The position numbers were made by a program, and so were the translations under genes. The notes beneath the pieces are model-generated. The model was not told the DNA's origin and searched no databases. It was given only the letters and a program-made list of their open reading frames with translations. Positions 1 through 7,765 of a stretch of DNA of 10,357 nucleotides are shown piece by piece (within the stretch, counting starts at the first letter, position 1; each line of letters begins with the position of its first letter). The stretch comes from an uncultured Clostridium sp. (lineage in GTDB: Bacteria; Bacillota_A; Clostridia; Lachnospirales; Lachnospiraceae), in the NCBI GenBank assembly GCA_947174825.1, contig CAMWKN010000023.1, positions 1-10,357 of the forward strand. Reading direction: 5' to 3'.

Positions 1-4
1 ATCA

Positions 5-276
5 AAAGATAAAGCGATGAAGAGGAATAGTAGCTGTGGATCAGAATACAGAAAGCTGTTGGTGGATGCGAAACAGTGGACGTGAATCAGTGAACTGCCC
101 TTGGAGCTGCCGGTTGAACGAATAGTAGATCAGGACGGAGTCCCACCGTTACAGGGGAAAGGTATTGACAAGTTTTAGATGTACCTGTGAGCGCATGATG
201 ATTCATGAAGAAAGAGTGGTACCGCGTGAGAAGATATCTCCCGTCTCTTTGATTAACAAAGAGATGGGATTTTTTT
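5..276 (+). promoter_or_regulatory. T-box riboswitch leader (leucine type) upstream of leuA
   Basis: A T-box leader senses uncharged tRNA and allows read-through into the amino acid gene downstream. The conserved T-box stretch AAGAGTGGTACCGCG is at 212-226, with the TGGN bulge at 217-220. Its variable base is T, which pairs with the discriminator A found in tRNA-Leu. The stem I region lies at about 10-125 and includes an AGAAAG/GGTGGATGCGAA-type apical part at 50-73. The triplet CTG at 95-97, in the GAA-CTG-CCC context on the 3' side of stem I, is the best candidate specifier codon (Leu). That assignment is inferred from position and from leuA lying downstream. AAAGAG (211-216) can pair with CTCTTT (245-250) to form the antiterminator, which excludes the terminator. 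The promoter is probably just upstream of the window. Confidence 0.92.
240..276 (+). terminator. T-box regulated intrinsic terminator
   Basis: The arms at 240-250 and 258-268 form an 11-bp stem with one G-U pair and a 7-base loop (251-257), followed by a run of seven T at 270-276. The left arm shares CTCTTT (245-250) with the antiterminator helix, so the two structures are mutually exclusive, as expected for a transcription-attenuating T-box. Confidence 0.9.
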
Positions 277-472
277 CGGTTAGAACTGTTGCTCAATGTT
301 CCAAGCCAATTAGTAAGACTGTCGGGATCATCGGTCAGCTTTTTTCATAAATTGAGCCTGATTAACCTTATATATTTATGAGGTTTCGAATAATTATCAG
401 ATAATCAAGAATTGCTCTCAGGGTATGCACACGAACCGGTAAACGGTTCCAGAGAGAATGGAGGATGTGACA
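277..472 (+). other. Leader between T-box terminator and leuA
   Basis: No open frame here looks genuine. Two further RNA structures are possible. The first is a weak imperfect stem (319-324 with 332-338) followed by six T at 340-345, which could be a second weak terminator. The second is a nested hairpin just before the ribosome site: GAACCG (433-438) pairs with CGGTTC (444-449), and outside it CTCTC (415-419) pairs with GAGAG (452-456). The outer helix ends 3 bases before the GGAGG used by leuA. A convincing second promoter was not found. Confidence 0.4.
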
Positions 473-2134
473 ATGAAAGGTTATGAAAAGTATCAGAAAA
501 GTTATTTCATGCCACCGGAGGAATGTTATGAGTGGGTGAAAAAGGATGCCATTGAGAAACCACCAGTATGGTGCAGTGTGGATTTGCGGGATGGAAATCA
601 GGCGTTGATTGAGCCAATGGGATTAGAAGAGAAGGTTGAGTTTTTTAAACTGTTGGTAGAGATTGGATTTAAGGAGATCGAGGTGGGATTTCCGGCAGCT
701 TCCGAGACGGAATTTGTCTTTCTCAGAACTCTGATTGAGCGTAATCTGATTCCAGACGATGTGACGGTGCAGGTACTAACCCAGGCAAGGGAGCACATTA
801 TCCGCAAAACCTTTGAGGCGGTAAAAGGTGCACCGAATGCCATTGTGCATGTGTATAATTCCACATCGGTAGCACAGAGGGAGCAGGTGTTCCGCAAATC
901 AAAAGATGAGATCAAGAAAATCGCCGTGGATGGCGCCAAGTTATTAAAAGAACTGGCAGCCGAGGTAGAAGGTAATTTCCGTTTTGAGTATAGTCCGGAG
1001 AGCTTTCATGGGACAGAAATGGATTATGCTGTGGAGGTTTGTAATGCAGTATTGGATGTCTGGGAACCACAGGCAGAGGCTCCGGCGATTATTAATATTC
1101 CATCTACAGTGGAAAATGCCATGCCCCATGTATTTGCCAGCCAGGTGGAATATGTGAGCAAACATTTGAAATATCGTGATAATGTGGTGTTATCTCTTCA
1201 TCCACACAATGACCGTGGCACCGGCGTTGCCACTGCAGAATTGGGTGTTCTGGCAGGAGCAGACCGGATTGAGGGAACCTTGTTTGGTAATGGGGAGCGT
1301 ACTGGTAATATGGATATTGTCACGATGGCAATGAATCTTTACTCCCATGGTGTGGATCCGCAGTTAGACTTTTCTGATATGCAGCGGATTGCAGATGCCT
1401 ATGAACATCTGACAGATATGAAGGTTTCCATGCGGCAGCCATATGCCGGAGAATTGGTATTTACTGCTTTTTCTGGATCTCATCAGGATGCGATCTCCAA
1501 AGGAATGAACTATCGTGAGGAGAAGAAACAGGATCTCTGGACAGTTCCGTATCTGCCAATTGATCCGAAAGATGTGGGTAGAACCTATGATTCGGATGTG
1601 ATTCGTATTAACAGCCAGTCAGGTAGAGGCGGTGTAGCCTATGTCTTGAAACAGAATTTTGGTATTGTACTGCCAGATCGTATGCGGGAGGAAGTGGGCT
1701 ATCTGATGAAAGGTGTGTCCGACCGGAAGCATGCAGAGTTAAAGGCAGAGGATATGTTACGAATTTTTAACGAGACATATTACGATCCGGAGAAAATATT
1801 TGATATTGTAGAGTGTCATTTCCAGCAGAAAGACGGTATTCAGACACAGGTATCTATTAAAGAGGGAGATACCGTTACTGTAGTGGATGCACAGGGAAAT
1901 GGTCGCTTAAATGCTGTGAATAATGCATTGAAAAAACATTTTAATATGCAATATACCTTAGATGCCTATGAGGAACATTCTCTGTCTAAAAAGTCGGACG
2001 CCAAGGCAATGGCATATGTTGGCATTACGAAAGATGGACAGAAGTTATTCTGGGGCGTGAATTCCGATGAGGATATTCTGAGAGCGTCTATTGATGCGTT
2101 GGTTAATGCGCTGAATCGAATGATGCAAGCGTAA
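473..2134 (+). CDS. leuA: 2-isopropylmalate synthase
   Basis: LeuA condenses acetyl-CoA with 2-oxoisovalerate to give 2-isopropylmalate, the committed step of leucine synthesis in the cytoplasm. The 553-residue protein has the DRE-TIM metallolyase signature DLRDGNQ (37-43), the metal-binding HPHND (243-247) and GNGERTGN (272-279). After a TIM barrel and linker comes a C-terminal region (about 425-553) that fits the LeuA allosteric dimer domain, which in the family binds leucine. The length and the N-terminal YFMPPEECYEW segment fit the longer class of the family (about 550 residues), like the yeast and actinobacterial type. ATG 473 is chosen because GGAGG (460-464) lies 8 bases upstream. An in-frame ATG at 458 would overlap that ribosome site. 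Control by the upstream leucine T-box matches the function. galT follows after 28 bases. Confidence 0.95.
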   Translation: MKGYEKYQKSYFMPPEECYEWVKKDAIEKPPVWCSVDLRDGNQALIEPMGLEEKVEFFKLLVEIGFKEIEVGFPAASETEFVFLRTLIERNLIPDDVTVQVLTQAREHIIRKTFEAVKGAPNAIVHVYNSTSVAQREQVFRKSKDEIKKIAVDGAKLLKELAAEVEGNFRFEYSPESFHGTEMDYAVEVCNAVLDVWEPQAEAPAIINIPSTVENAMPHVFASQVEYVSKHLKYRDNVVLSLHPHNDRGTGVATAELGVLAGADRIEGTLFGNGERTGNMDIVTMAMNLYSHGVDPQLDFSDMQRIADAYEHLTDMKVSMRQPYAGELVFTAFSGSHQDAISKGMNYREEKKQDLWTVPYLPIDPKDVGRTYDSDVIRINSQSGRGGVAYVLKQNFGIVLPDRMREEVGYLMKGVSDRKHAELKAEDMLRIFNETYYDPEKIFDIVECHFQQKDGIQTQVSIKEGDTVTVVDAQGNGRLNAVNNALKKHFNMQYTLDAYEEHSLSKKSDAKAMAYVGITKDGQKLFWGVNSDEDILRASIDALVNALNRMMQA

Positions 2135-2162
2135 GAAGATGAGAACAGGGAGGAGCTGACTT

Positions 2163-3662
2163 ATGGGGAATGTAAATGAATTGGTATGGGGACTATTGGA
2201 GTATGGGGTAAAAACGGGATTGGTAGATCCACTGGATCGCACCTATACGCTGAATCGGATTCTGGAGATAATGCAGTTGGATTCCTATGAAGAGCCGAAG
2301 ACAGCAGTGCAGGAGATGCCGTTGGAGGAAATTCTGGCTGGGCTTATGGATGATGCCTATGATCGTGGTGTGCTGCAGGAAAATAGTGTGGCATATCGGG
2401 ATCTGTTTGATACCAAATTAATGGCAGCAATGGTGCCGGCTCCGCATCAGGTAATTCAGGAATTCCGGACGAAATACCAACAGTCTGCCAAAGAAGCAAC
2501 GGACTGGTATTATCAGTTTAGTTGTGACACGGATTATATTCGTAGATACCGGATTGCCAGAGATATGAAGTGGAAAGCGGAAACCGAATATGGCACATTG
2601 GATGTGACAATTAATTTGTCTAAGCCGGAGAAAGATCCGAAAGCCATTGCTGCAGCGAAGAATGCACCCCAGAGTGCTTATCCAAAGTGTCAGCTGTGCA
2701 TGGAAAACGAAGGTTATGCCGGCAGGCTGAACCATCCAGCACGCCAGAACCACCGTATTATACCGATCACAATTGATGGAGCAGAGTGGGGATTTCAGTA
2801 TTCACCTTATGTATATTATAACGAGCATTGTATCGTTTTTAACAGCCAGCATACTCCGATGAAGATTGATGAGTCGGCTTTTCGGAAATTACTGGATTTT
2901 ATTCGTCAGTTTCCACATTATTTTGTGGGATCCAATGCGGATTTGCCGATTGTGGGTGGTTCCATTCTTTCCCATGAGCATTTTCAAGGTGGACATTATG
3001 AGTTTGCCATGGAGAGGGCAGAGATCAAGGAGAAAATTACAATTCGTGGATTTGAGGAAATTGAAGCAGGAATTGTGAATTGGCCAATGTCCGTGATTCG
3101 TATCCGTCATGGAGAACCGGAGAAACTGGTGCAGGCAGCGTCCCATATTTTGGACACATGGCGTGGTTATAGCGATGAGAAAGCCTTTGTATTTGCAGAG
3201 ACAGACGGGGAGCCGCACAATACTATTACACCAATTGCCAGAATGCGGGATGGAAAATATGAGCTGGATCTGGTATTGCGTAACAATATTACTACGGAGG
3301 AATTTCCACTGGGAGTCTATCACCCACACCAGGAATTACATCATATCAAGAAAGAAAATATTGGTCTGATTGAGGTAATGGGATTGGCAGTGTTGCCAGC
3401 CAGATTGAAGGGCGAAATGAAACGTCTGGCAGAGTATATCGTAGAGGGGAAAGATATCCGCAGTGATGAGGAATTGGAAAAACATGCAGACTGGGTAGAG
3501 GAGTTTATCCAGAAATATGATGATATTAATGCAGAGAATGTAGATCAGATTCTGCAGGACGAGATCGGGATTGTATTCAAACAGGTATTGGAACATGCCG
3601 GGGTCTATAAAAATGATGAGACTGGGATGGAGAACTTTAAACGGTTTATTGATGCGCTGTAA
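2163..3662 (+). CDS. galT: UDP-glucose--hexose-1-phosphate uridylyltransferase, class II
   Basis: GalT transfers UMP from UDP-glucose to galactose-1-phosphate in the Leloir pathway of galactose use. The 499-residue length and the N-terminal all-helical region (WGLLEYGVKTGLV, LDRTYTLNRIL) are typical of the Firmicute class II enzyme, not the roughly 350-residue E. coli type. Recognisable motifs are CQLC followed by NHPARQNHR (190-198) and SHEHFQGGH (270-278), which holds the presumed catalytic histidine pair H271/H273. AGGAG at 2151-2155 sits 7 bases before the ATG. The gene is 28 bases behind leuA with no terminator between them, so it may be co-transcribed from the leucine T-box. No galK or galE is visible in the window, which is unusual because galT is often grouped with them. 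Function is near certain; the operon link to leuA is inferred. Confidence 0.95.
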   Translation: MGNVNELVWGLLEYGVKTGLVDPLDRTYTLNRILEIMQLDSYEEPKTAVQEMPLEEILAGLMDDAYDRGVLQENSVAYRDLFDTKLMAAMVPAPHQVIQEFRTKYQQSAKEATDWYYQFSCDTDYIRRYRIARDMKWKAETEYGTLDVTINLSKPEKDPKAIAAAKNAPQSAYPKCQLCMENEGYAGRLNHPARQNHRIIPITIDGAEWGFQYSPYVYYNEHCIVFNSQHTPMKIDESAFRKLLDFIRQFPHYFVGSNADLPIVGGSILSHEHFQGGHYEFAMERAEIKEKITIRGFEEIEAGIVNWPMSVIRIRHGEPEKLVQAASHILDTWRGYSDEKAFVFAETDGEPHNTITPIARMRDGKYELDLVLRNNITTEEFPLGVYHPHQELHHIKKENIGLIEVMGLAVLPARLKGEMKRLAEYIVEGKDIRSDEELEKHADWVEEFIQKYDDINAENVDQILQDEIGIVFKQVLEHAGVYKNDETGMENFKRFIDAL

Positions 3663-3686
3663 AAATGCTTATAGGGGAGATGTTGG

Positions 3687-3990
3687 ATGAAATTATATCA
3701 TGGGAGTAATGTAGCAGTGGAACAGCCAGAGATCATAGCCAGTAATAGAGCATTATATTTCAGAGAATAGGCAAAACATATATCATGGTAAAATACATGA
3801 TATTGTATGTGGACCAGTCGCAAATGATAATACAATGCCCGTACTTAATTTATTTTTATCAGGATTTTTGGATGAGGAAGAAACGCTTAAGAGATTGTTG
3901 CCACAAAAATTAAAAGATCAATATGCATTTAAGACAAAGCAGGCAATTCAGATAATGCGATTTGTGGAGGTAGTCGAATGCGAAAAATGA
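3687..3990 (+). pseudogene. DUF3990-family gene, disrupted by internal deletion
   Basis: A ribosome site (AGGGGAG, 3673-3679) and ATG 3687 start the sequence MKLYHGSNVAVEQPEIIASN-RALYF, the N terminus expected of DUF3990 proteins. The frame stops at TAG 3768 after 27 codons. From about 3757, in a different frame (codons in phase with 3781), the C-terminal part resumes: ENRQNIYHGKIHDIVCGPVA, then NDNTMPVLNL and LLPQKLKDQYAFKT, ending at TGA 3988. From memory of the family (about 150 residues), roughly the middle third is missing. The junction lies near 3757-3772, where ALYF runs straight into ENRQNI. DUF3990 proteins are, as I recall, grouped with ADP-ribosyltransferase-like folds and found beside DUF3791 genes, suggesting a toxin role; that role is inference. 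The end overlaps the next gene by 13 bases, so the original operon layout is retained. Confidence 0.8.
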
Positions 3991-4223
3991 TGAGTGAAGT
4001 GCTTCAGTATTATGATAAAGAAGTGCTTCAGATGATTATGGTAAAATATAATCTTCCACCAATGGAAGCTATTCGTAAATTTATTCAATCGCAAACGCAT
4101 ATGATGCTGGAAGATTTACAATATGGTATGTGGGAATTTGGATACCCTGCTATCTTTTCTATTTGGGAATGTGAGCAAATTACAGGTGATCCGCGGAATT
4201 CAACATATATTCGAGGTGAATGA
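3978..4223 (+). CDS. Small protein of DUF3990/DUF3791 cluster, unknown function
   Basis: This 81-residue protein has no function I can name. It starts at ATG 3978 with GGAGG (3966-3970) 7 bases upstream; that ribosome site lies inside the end of the broken DUF3990 gene. It is mostly helical in appearance, with no signal peptide or membrane segment. Notable stretches are EVLQMIMVKYNLPPMEAIRKF, a helix-turn-helix-like spacing, then MWEFGYPAIFSIWE and the terminal GDPRNSTYIRGE. I recall similar small proteins placed between DUF3990 and DUF3791 genes in Lachnospiraceae, so it is probably a constant part of that module, perhaps antitoxin or DNA-binding. Its stop is one base before the start of the following DUF3791-like gene (TGATATG), suggesting translational coupling. 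It appears intact although its neighbour is broken. Confidence 0.75.
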   Translation: MRKMMSEVLQYYDKEVLQMIMVKYNLPPMEAIRKFIQSQTHMMLEDLQYGMWEFGYPAIFSIWECEQITGDPRNSTYIRGE

Positions 4224-4224
4224 T

Positions 4225-4437
4225 ATGACAGCAGAGCAGGAATTCTTTTTATATTTATTGGAACTATATGCAGCGAAAAAGGATAAAAAATCTGGAGATG
4301 TTTTGAAAGAATGGGATGATTTGGGGCTCACAGAACTGATTTATGATATGTATGAGCGGTATCATTCTGAAGCTGTCGAAAATGCATTTGCAGATATTGA
4401 TCATCTGATTCAGGAAAGACAACTTCGTATGGGATAA
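4225..4437 (+). CDS. DUF3791-like small protein
   Basis: A 70-residue protein whose pattern (EFFLYLLELYAAKK, then YDMYERYHSEAVENAFADID) matches my recollection of DUF3791: one domain of about 65 residues, soluble and helical, ending in a conserved short DID-(x)LI segment. The in-frame ATG at 4123 is rejected because it would read through the preceding gene. ATG 4225 has GAGGTG (4213-4218) 6 bases upstream and starts one base after the previous stop. It is the last member of the DUF3990 cluster, and partner or antitoxin function is inferred from association only. The methyltransferase gene follows after 20 bases. Confidence 0.75.
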   Translation: MTAEQEFFLYLLELYAAKKDKKSGDVLKEWDDLGLTELIYDMYERYHSEAVENAFADIDHLIQERQLRMG

Positions 4438-4457
4438 AAGTGAGAGGAGGAAGTGTG

Positions 4458-5216
4458 ATGGAGGAGGAAAAACAGGTAGAAAAGGCAAAGAAAAGTTTTG
4501 AATCAATCTTACTGAATGACAAATATAGCAATATCATAGGGGACGATCAGCATCTTAGCTTGTTATTATCTATGATTTCATTAAAGGCTGGAGATACTCT
4601 TTTGGATGTTGGCACAGGGGCTGGTTATCTGGCGTTTCCTCTTGCACAGTCTCGCTCCGACTGTCAGATCATTGGCTTAGATATTGCAGGCAGAGTGATG
4701 GAGCAGAACCAGAAGAAAGCAGAGGAAGAAGGGATCAGTAATATTCGTTTCCAGGCTTTTGATGGAATGCATTATCCTTCTATGGAGAAGATTTCTATGA
4801 TTACCACACGATATGCGTTTCATCATTTTCCAGATGCCGCCATGGTAGTACGGCAATGGGCAGATTTGTTATGTGACAGTGGTCGGGTATTGGTTGCAGA
4901 TCCTATTAGAAATGAGCAGGATCATGACAGAATCATTGATCGGTTTATGGAAATCAAGGGAGATGGGCATATTGGCTTTTATACGGAAAAGGAAATGAAG
5001 GATCTTTTTGCGGAATATGGGATGCAGTCTATTCGATCAGAAATTACCAGTATGCATTTTCCTTTCCCGAAAAAGCAGGAGTATCTGGAGCTGTTTGAGA
5101 CTTTGAGTGAGGAAGAAAAAGCCATGTATCAGATGACAGAGAAAGATGGTGTAGTCTGGGTAGGACATATTGATGTAGGGAATCTGTTGTTGGAAAAAAG
5201 GGTATCAAATAGCTAG
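4458..5216 (+). CDS. Class I SAM-dependent methyltransferase
   Basis: A 252-residue soluble enzyme of the UbiE/Methyltransf_11 type that would transfer a methyl group from S-adenosylmethionine to an unknown substrate. Motif I is LLDVGTGAGYLAFPLA (glycine-rich loop, residues about 48-63), and the acidic residue of motif II that binds the ribose is D75 in IIGLDIAG. FHHFPD (around residue 120) and GRVLVADP follow, as in small-molecule methyltransferases. GTG 4440 is in frame, but ATG 4458 is preferred because AGGAGG (4445-4450) lies 7 bases before it. The gene sits 20 bases after the DUF3791-like gene and 33 bases before the nuclease gene, so it is probably in the same transcript. The substrate cannot be read from the sequence. 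Confidence 0.85.
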   Translation: MEEEKQVEKAKKSFESILLNDKYSNIIGDDQHLSLLLSMISLKAGDTLLDVGTGAGYLAFPLAQSRSDCQIIGLDIAGRVMEQNQKKAEEEGISNIRFQAFDGMHYPSMEKISMITTRYAFHHFPDAAMVVRQWADLLCDSGRVLVADPIRNEQDHDRIIDRFMEIKGDGHIGFYTEKEMKDLFAEYGMQSIRSEITSMHFPFPKKQEYLELFETLSEEEKAMYQMTEKDGVVWVGHIDVGNLLLEKRVSNS

Positions 5217-5249
5217 GACAGTATTCCCAGCTTAGAAAAGAGGTAATGT

Positions 5250-6005
5250 ATGAAGTGTATATCATGGAACGTTAATGGCATTCGTGCCTGTGTGAATAAG
5301 GGATTTCTGGATTATTTTAAGGAAGCAGATGCGGATATTTTCTGCATCCAGGAGTCCAAGATGCAGGCAGGGCAGTTAGATCTGGAACTGCCGGGATATT
5401 ATCAGTATTGGAATTATGCGGAGCGGAAAGGATATTCGGGCACAGCTTTATTTACCAAGCAGGAACCGATCTCTGTAGTGAATGGAATTGGTATCCCGGA
5501 GCATGACACAGAGGGGCGGGTGATTACGGCTGAATTTGAGTCCTTTTATTTTGTGACGGTGTATACTCCGAATTCTCAGAATGAATTGAAGCGTTTAGAC
5601 TATCGTATGGAGTGGGAGGATGCATTTCGGGTATATTTAGCGAAGCTGGCAGAAGCAAAACCGGTCATTGTGACGGGAGATATGAATGTTGCCCATGAGG
5701 AAATTGACTTGAAAAATCCCAAGACGAATCATAAAAATGCTGGTTTTACCGATGAAGAACGAAGCAAGATGACAGAGCTTTTAGGTGCTGGTTTTATTGA
5801 CAGTTTCCGTTATTTCTATCCGGATCAGACAGATATGTATTCCTGGTGGTCCTATCGTGCACAGGCAAGATCACGGAATGTGGGCTGGCGTATTGACTAT
5901 TTTCTGGTGTCAGAGAGCTTGCAGGAGCAGTTGGAGGATGCGAAGATCCATATGGATGTAATGGGATCGGATCACTGCCCAATTGAGTTGGACATTAACA
6001 TATAA
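5250..6005 (+). CDS. exoA: Exodeoxyribonuclease III / AP endonuclease (ExoA-type)
   Basis: A 251-residue metal-dependent DNA repair nuclease that cuts beside abasic sites and degrades 3' ends. It covers the whole exonuclease-endonuclease-phosphatase fold. N7 (SWNVNGIRA) and E35 (IQESK) bind metal; Y105 (YTPNSQ) and the pair D144/N146 (TGDMNVAH) are catalytic. D241/H242 in GSDHCP complete the site, and the NPKTN and WRIDYF blocks are in place. The closest pattern is the Gram-positive ExoA / ExoIII subgroup (family length 250-260). AAGAGG at 5238-5243 is 6 bases upstream of ATG 5250. The gene ends a co-directional run starting at leuA. A 119-base gap follows. Confidence 0.94.
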   Translation: MKCISWNVNGIRACVNKGFLDYFKEADADIFCIQESKMQAGQLDLELPGYYQYWNYAERKGYSGTALFTKQEPISVVNGIGIPEHDTEGRVITAEFESFYFVTVYTPNSQNELKRLDYRMEWEDAFRVYLAKLAEAKPVIVTGDMNVAHEEIDLKNPKTNHKNAGFTDEERSKMTELLGAGFIDSFRYFYPDQTDMYSWWSYRAQARSRNVGWRIDYFLVSESLQEQLEDAKIHMDVMGSDHCPIELDINI

Positions 6006-6124
6006 TATGATGCTAGGGTCAAAAGTATATAGCAATCCGTGGTATCAATTGGGTTAAAATATAATGCTAATGTATGAGATTAAGGAATTATATTGATTAA
6101 TCAGAAATAGAAGGGAAATGCTTT

Positions 6125-7462
6125 ATGGACAAAAATAAATTTGCACCAGCGCCTCCTATGGGTTGGAATAGTTACGACTATTATGATACGACGGTAAATG
6201 AGGAGCAGGTTAAGGCAAATGCCGATTTTATGAAAAAACATCTGAAAAGGCATCGCTGGGAGTATATTGTAGTGGATATTGAATGGTATAGCTACGATAC
6301 AGGCAGTCAGCGTGAGCGTTATCAATACATCCCATTTTGGAAAGTGGAGATGGATGAATATTCCCGTTTATTACCTTGTCCACAGAGATTTCCTTCGGCA
6401 GCAGGTGGAAAGGGCTTTGGTCCTTTGGCGAAATATGTCCATGATTTGGGACTGAAATTTGGTATTCATATCATGCGGGGAATTCCCAGACAGGCTGCCC
6501 ATAATCATGGTAAGATTCTGGGGACAGAACGCACTGCCAATGAAATTGCAGATCCTTCCAATATCTGTGCCTGGAATCCGGATATGTATGGTGTGTTTCC
6601 AGAGGCAGAAGGGGCGCAGGCGTATTATGATTCCATCTTTGCTTTATATGCAGAGTGGGGCGTGGATTTTGTGAAATGCGATGATATTTGTAGAATGGAT
6701 ATGCCTTCAGCAAAAAAAGAAATTGAAATGATGCATCATGCGATACAGAAATGCGGGCGTCCGATTGTATTCAGTCTTTCTCCGGGACCAGCGAAAATAG
6801 AGGAGGCATGGCATTATGAAAAGTATGCTAATATGTGGCGGATTACAGATGATTTCTGGGATAAATGGGAATTGCTATTGCCTATGTTTGAGCGCTGTGA
6901 ACTGTGGCAGAACCATGTAAAAGAGGGATGCTATCCGGACTGTGATATGTTACCATTAGGAAAGCTGGGGAAAGGCTTTGGGCATGAGTGGGAATGCAAT
7001 TTTACCCATGAGGAACAGAAAACTATGCTGACTCTGTGGTGTATTTTCCGTTCCCCTCTGATGATTGGAACAGATTTGCCGCAGTTGGATGAATTGACTC
7101 TGGGTCTGCTTACCAATCATGAGGTCATGATGCTGGCAAAACATACCAGGAATGCCAGACAGGTCGAACGGGATGCAGAACATGTGATTTGGTGTTCGGA
7201 GGATACCTGGGATGACCGTAGATATCTGGCAGTGTTTAATCTGAAAGACCAGGAGGCAGATGTTGCCTTGCCTTGGAATACCTTGGAAGACTATGGTATT
7301 AATACGAAAGATGCGAGAGATCTTTGGGAAATGGATTGCGAAAAATGGGATGTTTCTTTGGGGGAAAGCGTCAAGCTCCCGGCACATGGCGCAGGCTTAT
7401 ATTGCTTGGCGCAGGATTTGAGTACAGGTGGTTTGTCATGGATTGATCATTCAAGGGATTAA
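6125..7462 (+). CDS. GH27 family glycosidase, probable alpha-galactosidase
   Basis: A 445-residue glycoside hydrolase of family 27, expected to release terminal alpha-galactose from oligosaccharides. The N terminus PPMGWNSYDYYD, with WEYIVVDIEWY, is the typical start of the clan GH-D barrel. The predicted nucleophile is D186 in DFVKCDD (181-187), and the acid/base is D242 or D243 in WRITDDFWDKW. IFRSPLMIGTDLPQLD precedes a C-terminal beta domain (from about residue 355). There is no signal peptide or membrane segment, so it should act inside the cell on imported sugars. A weak ribosome site AAGGGA (6111-6116) precedes the ATG by 8 bases. GH27 also contains beta-L-arabinopyranosidases and isomalto-dextranase-like members, so the exact substrate is uncertain. 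galT about 2.5 kb upstream fits a galactose role, but no sugar transporter is nearby. Confidence 0.88.
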   Translation: MDKNKFAPAPPMGWNSYDYYDTTVNEEQVKANADFMKKHLKRHRWEYIVVDIEWYSYDTGSQRERYQYIPFWKVEMDEYSRLLPCPQRFPSAAGGKGFGPLAKYVHDLGLKFGIHIMRGIPRQAAHNHGKILGTERTANEIADPSNICAWNPDMYGVFPEAEGAQAYYDSIFALYAEWGVDFVKCDDICRMDMPSAKKEIEMMHHAIQKCGRPIVFSLSPGPAKIEEAWHYEKYANMWRITDDFWDKWELLLPMFERCELWQNHVKEGCYPDCDMLPLGKLGKGFGHEWECNFTHEEQKTMLTLWCIFRSPLMIGTDLPQLDELTLGLLTNHEVMMLAKHTRNARQVERDAEHVIWCSEDTWDDRRYLAVFNLKDQEADVALPWNTLEDYGINTKDARDLWEMDCEKWDVSLGESVKLPAHGAGLYCLAQDLSTGGLSWIDHSRD

Positions 7463-7604
7463 ATTATATAACTACAATTTTAAAATTTAGGAACAATATT
7501 AAATAAGCTGGATACAGTTAGCAGAAGAAAGTGCTTAAAACTCAAAGGTTTCTCTTTATAATCCCCAATTTTAATCATGCTACCACTTTATGCATAGCTA
7601 ATAG
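7463..7604 (+). other. AT-rich spacer, nothing recognised
   Basis: The stretch between the GH27 gene and the facing promoter of the small RNA locus is AT-rich. I see no coding frame, no convincing terminator with a T-run, and no repeat in it. Confidence 0.5.
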
Positions 7605-7633
7605 TTGAAATCTTCCTTTTATTGTGGTATATT
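7605..7633 (+). promoter_or_regulatory. Promoter of the plus-strand antitoxin-like RNA
   Basis: The -35 is TTGAAA (7605-7610), with a 17-base spacer (7611-7627) and -10 TATATT (7628-7633). TGG directly before the -10 makes it an extended -10 promoter. Transcription should start near 7640. No ribosome site or open frame follows, so the product is an untranslated RNA. The layout is nearly identical to the facing promoter at 7957-7985. Confidence 0.8.
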
Positions 7634-7639
7634 AAACAC

Positions 7640-7765
7640 AAAGAAGGACACCTGCTGGTAACAGGTGTCCTGTGGGAACTACCGATAGACGGTTAGCCCG
7701 AATTATAAATTGACAAAAATAGTCGCCTGAGTTTTGCGGACCGGGGCGGCTATTTCTGTGTCTTG
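7640..7765 (+). ncRNA. Predicted antitoxin-like small RNA
   Basis: A predicted untranslated RNA of about 125 nt running toward the small peptide gene on the opposite strand. Its 5' end folds into a perfect 9-bp hairpin (7646-7654 with 7662-7670) with loop CUGGUAA. CUGGUA in this loop is complementary to UACCAG in the 5' hairpin of the facing mRNA. Downstream, GGUUAGCCC (7691-7699) can pair with the ribosome region of the peptide gene (7859 to 7850, one bulge, one G-U). The RNA ends at a shared terminator stem (7717-7727 with 7745-7755) and its 3' end overlaps the last codons of the peptide mRNA. This matches the role of type I antitoxin RNAs such as Fst RNA II or RatA, but the 5' and 3' ends and the function are predicted, not seen. 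Confidence 0.7.
7717..7755. terminator. Shared bidirectional terminator of the convergent RNAs
   Basis: The arms 7717-7727 and 7745-7755 form an 11-bp stem with a 17-base loop. On the plus strand all pairs form, one of them G-U (7723/7749). On the minus strand that position is a C-A mismatch. The minus direction has a good T-run after the stem (CTATTTTTG); the plus direction has only a short, interrupted one. The stop codon of the minus-strand peptide gene (7752-7750) lies inside the stem. Confidence 0.7.

Noticed and set aside
165..350. Open frame of 61 codons on the + strand over the T-box
   Set aside because: It spans the T-box sequence and its terminator stem, which explain the conservation. 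No ribosome site precedes it.
2889..3329. Minus-strand open frame of 146 codons inside galT
   Set aside because: It lies wholly within a well-supported gene on the other strand, has no ribosome site and no family resemblance. It is a shadow frame.
4123..4224. Upstream extension of the DUF3791-like gene to ATG 4123
   Set aside because: It would overlap most of the second half of the preceding gene. ATG 4225 has a well-placed ribosome site and matches the expected start of the family.
6060..6065. TATAAT before the GH27 gene as a promoter
   Set aside because: There is no -35-like hexamer at 16-18 bases and no TG extension, and the region is AT-rich, so chance matches are likely. A promoter for the gene is probable somewhere in 6006-6124 but cannot be placed.
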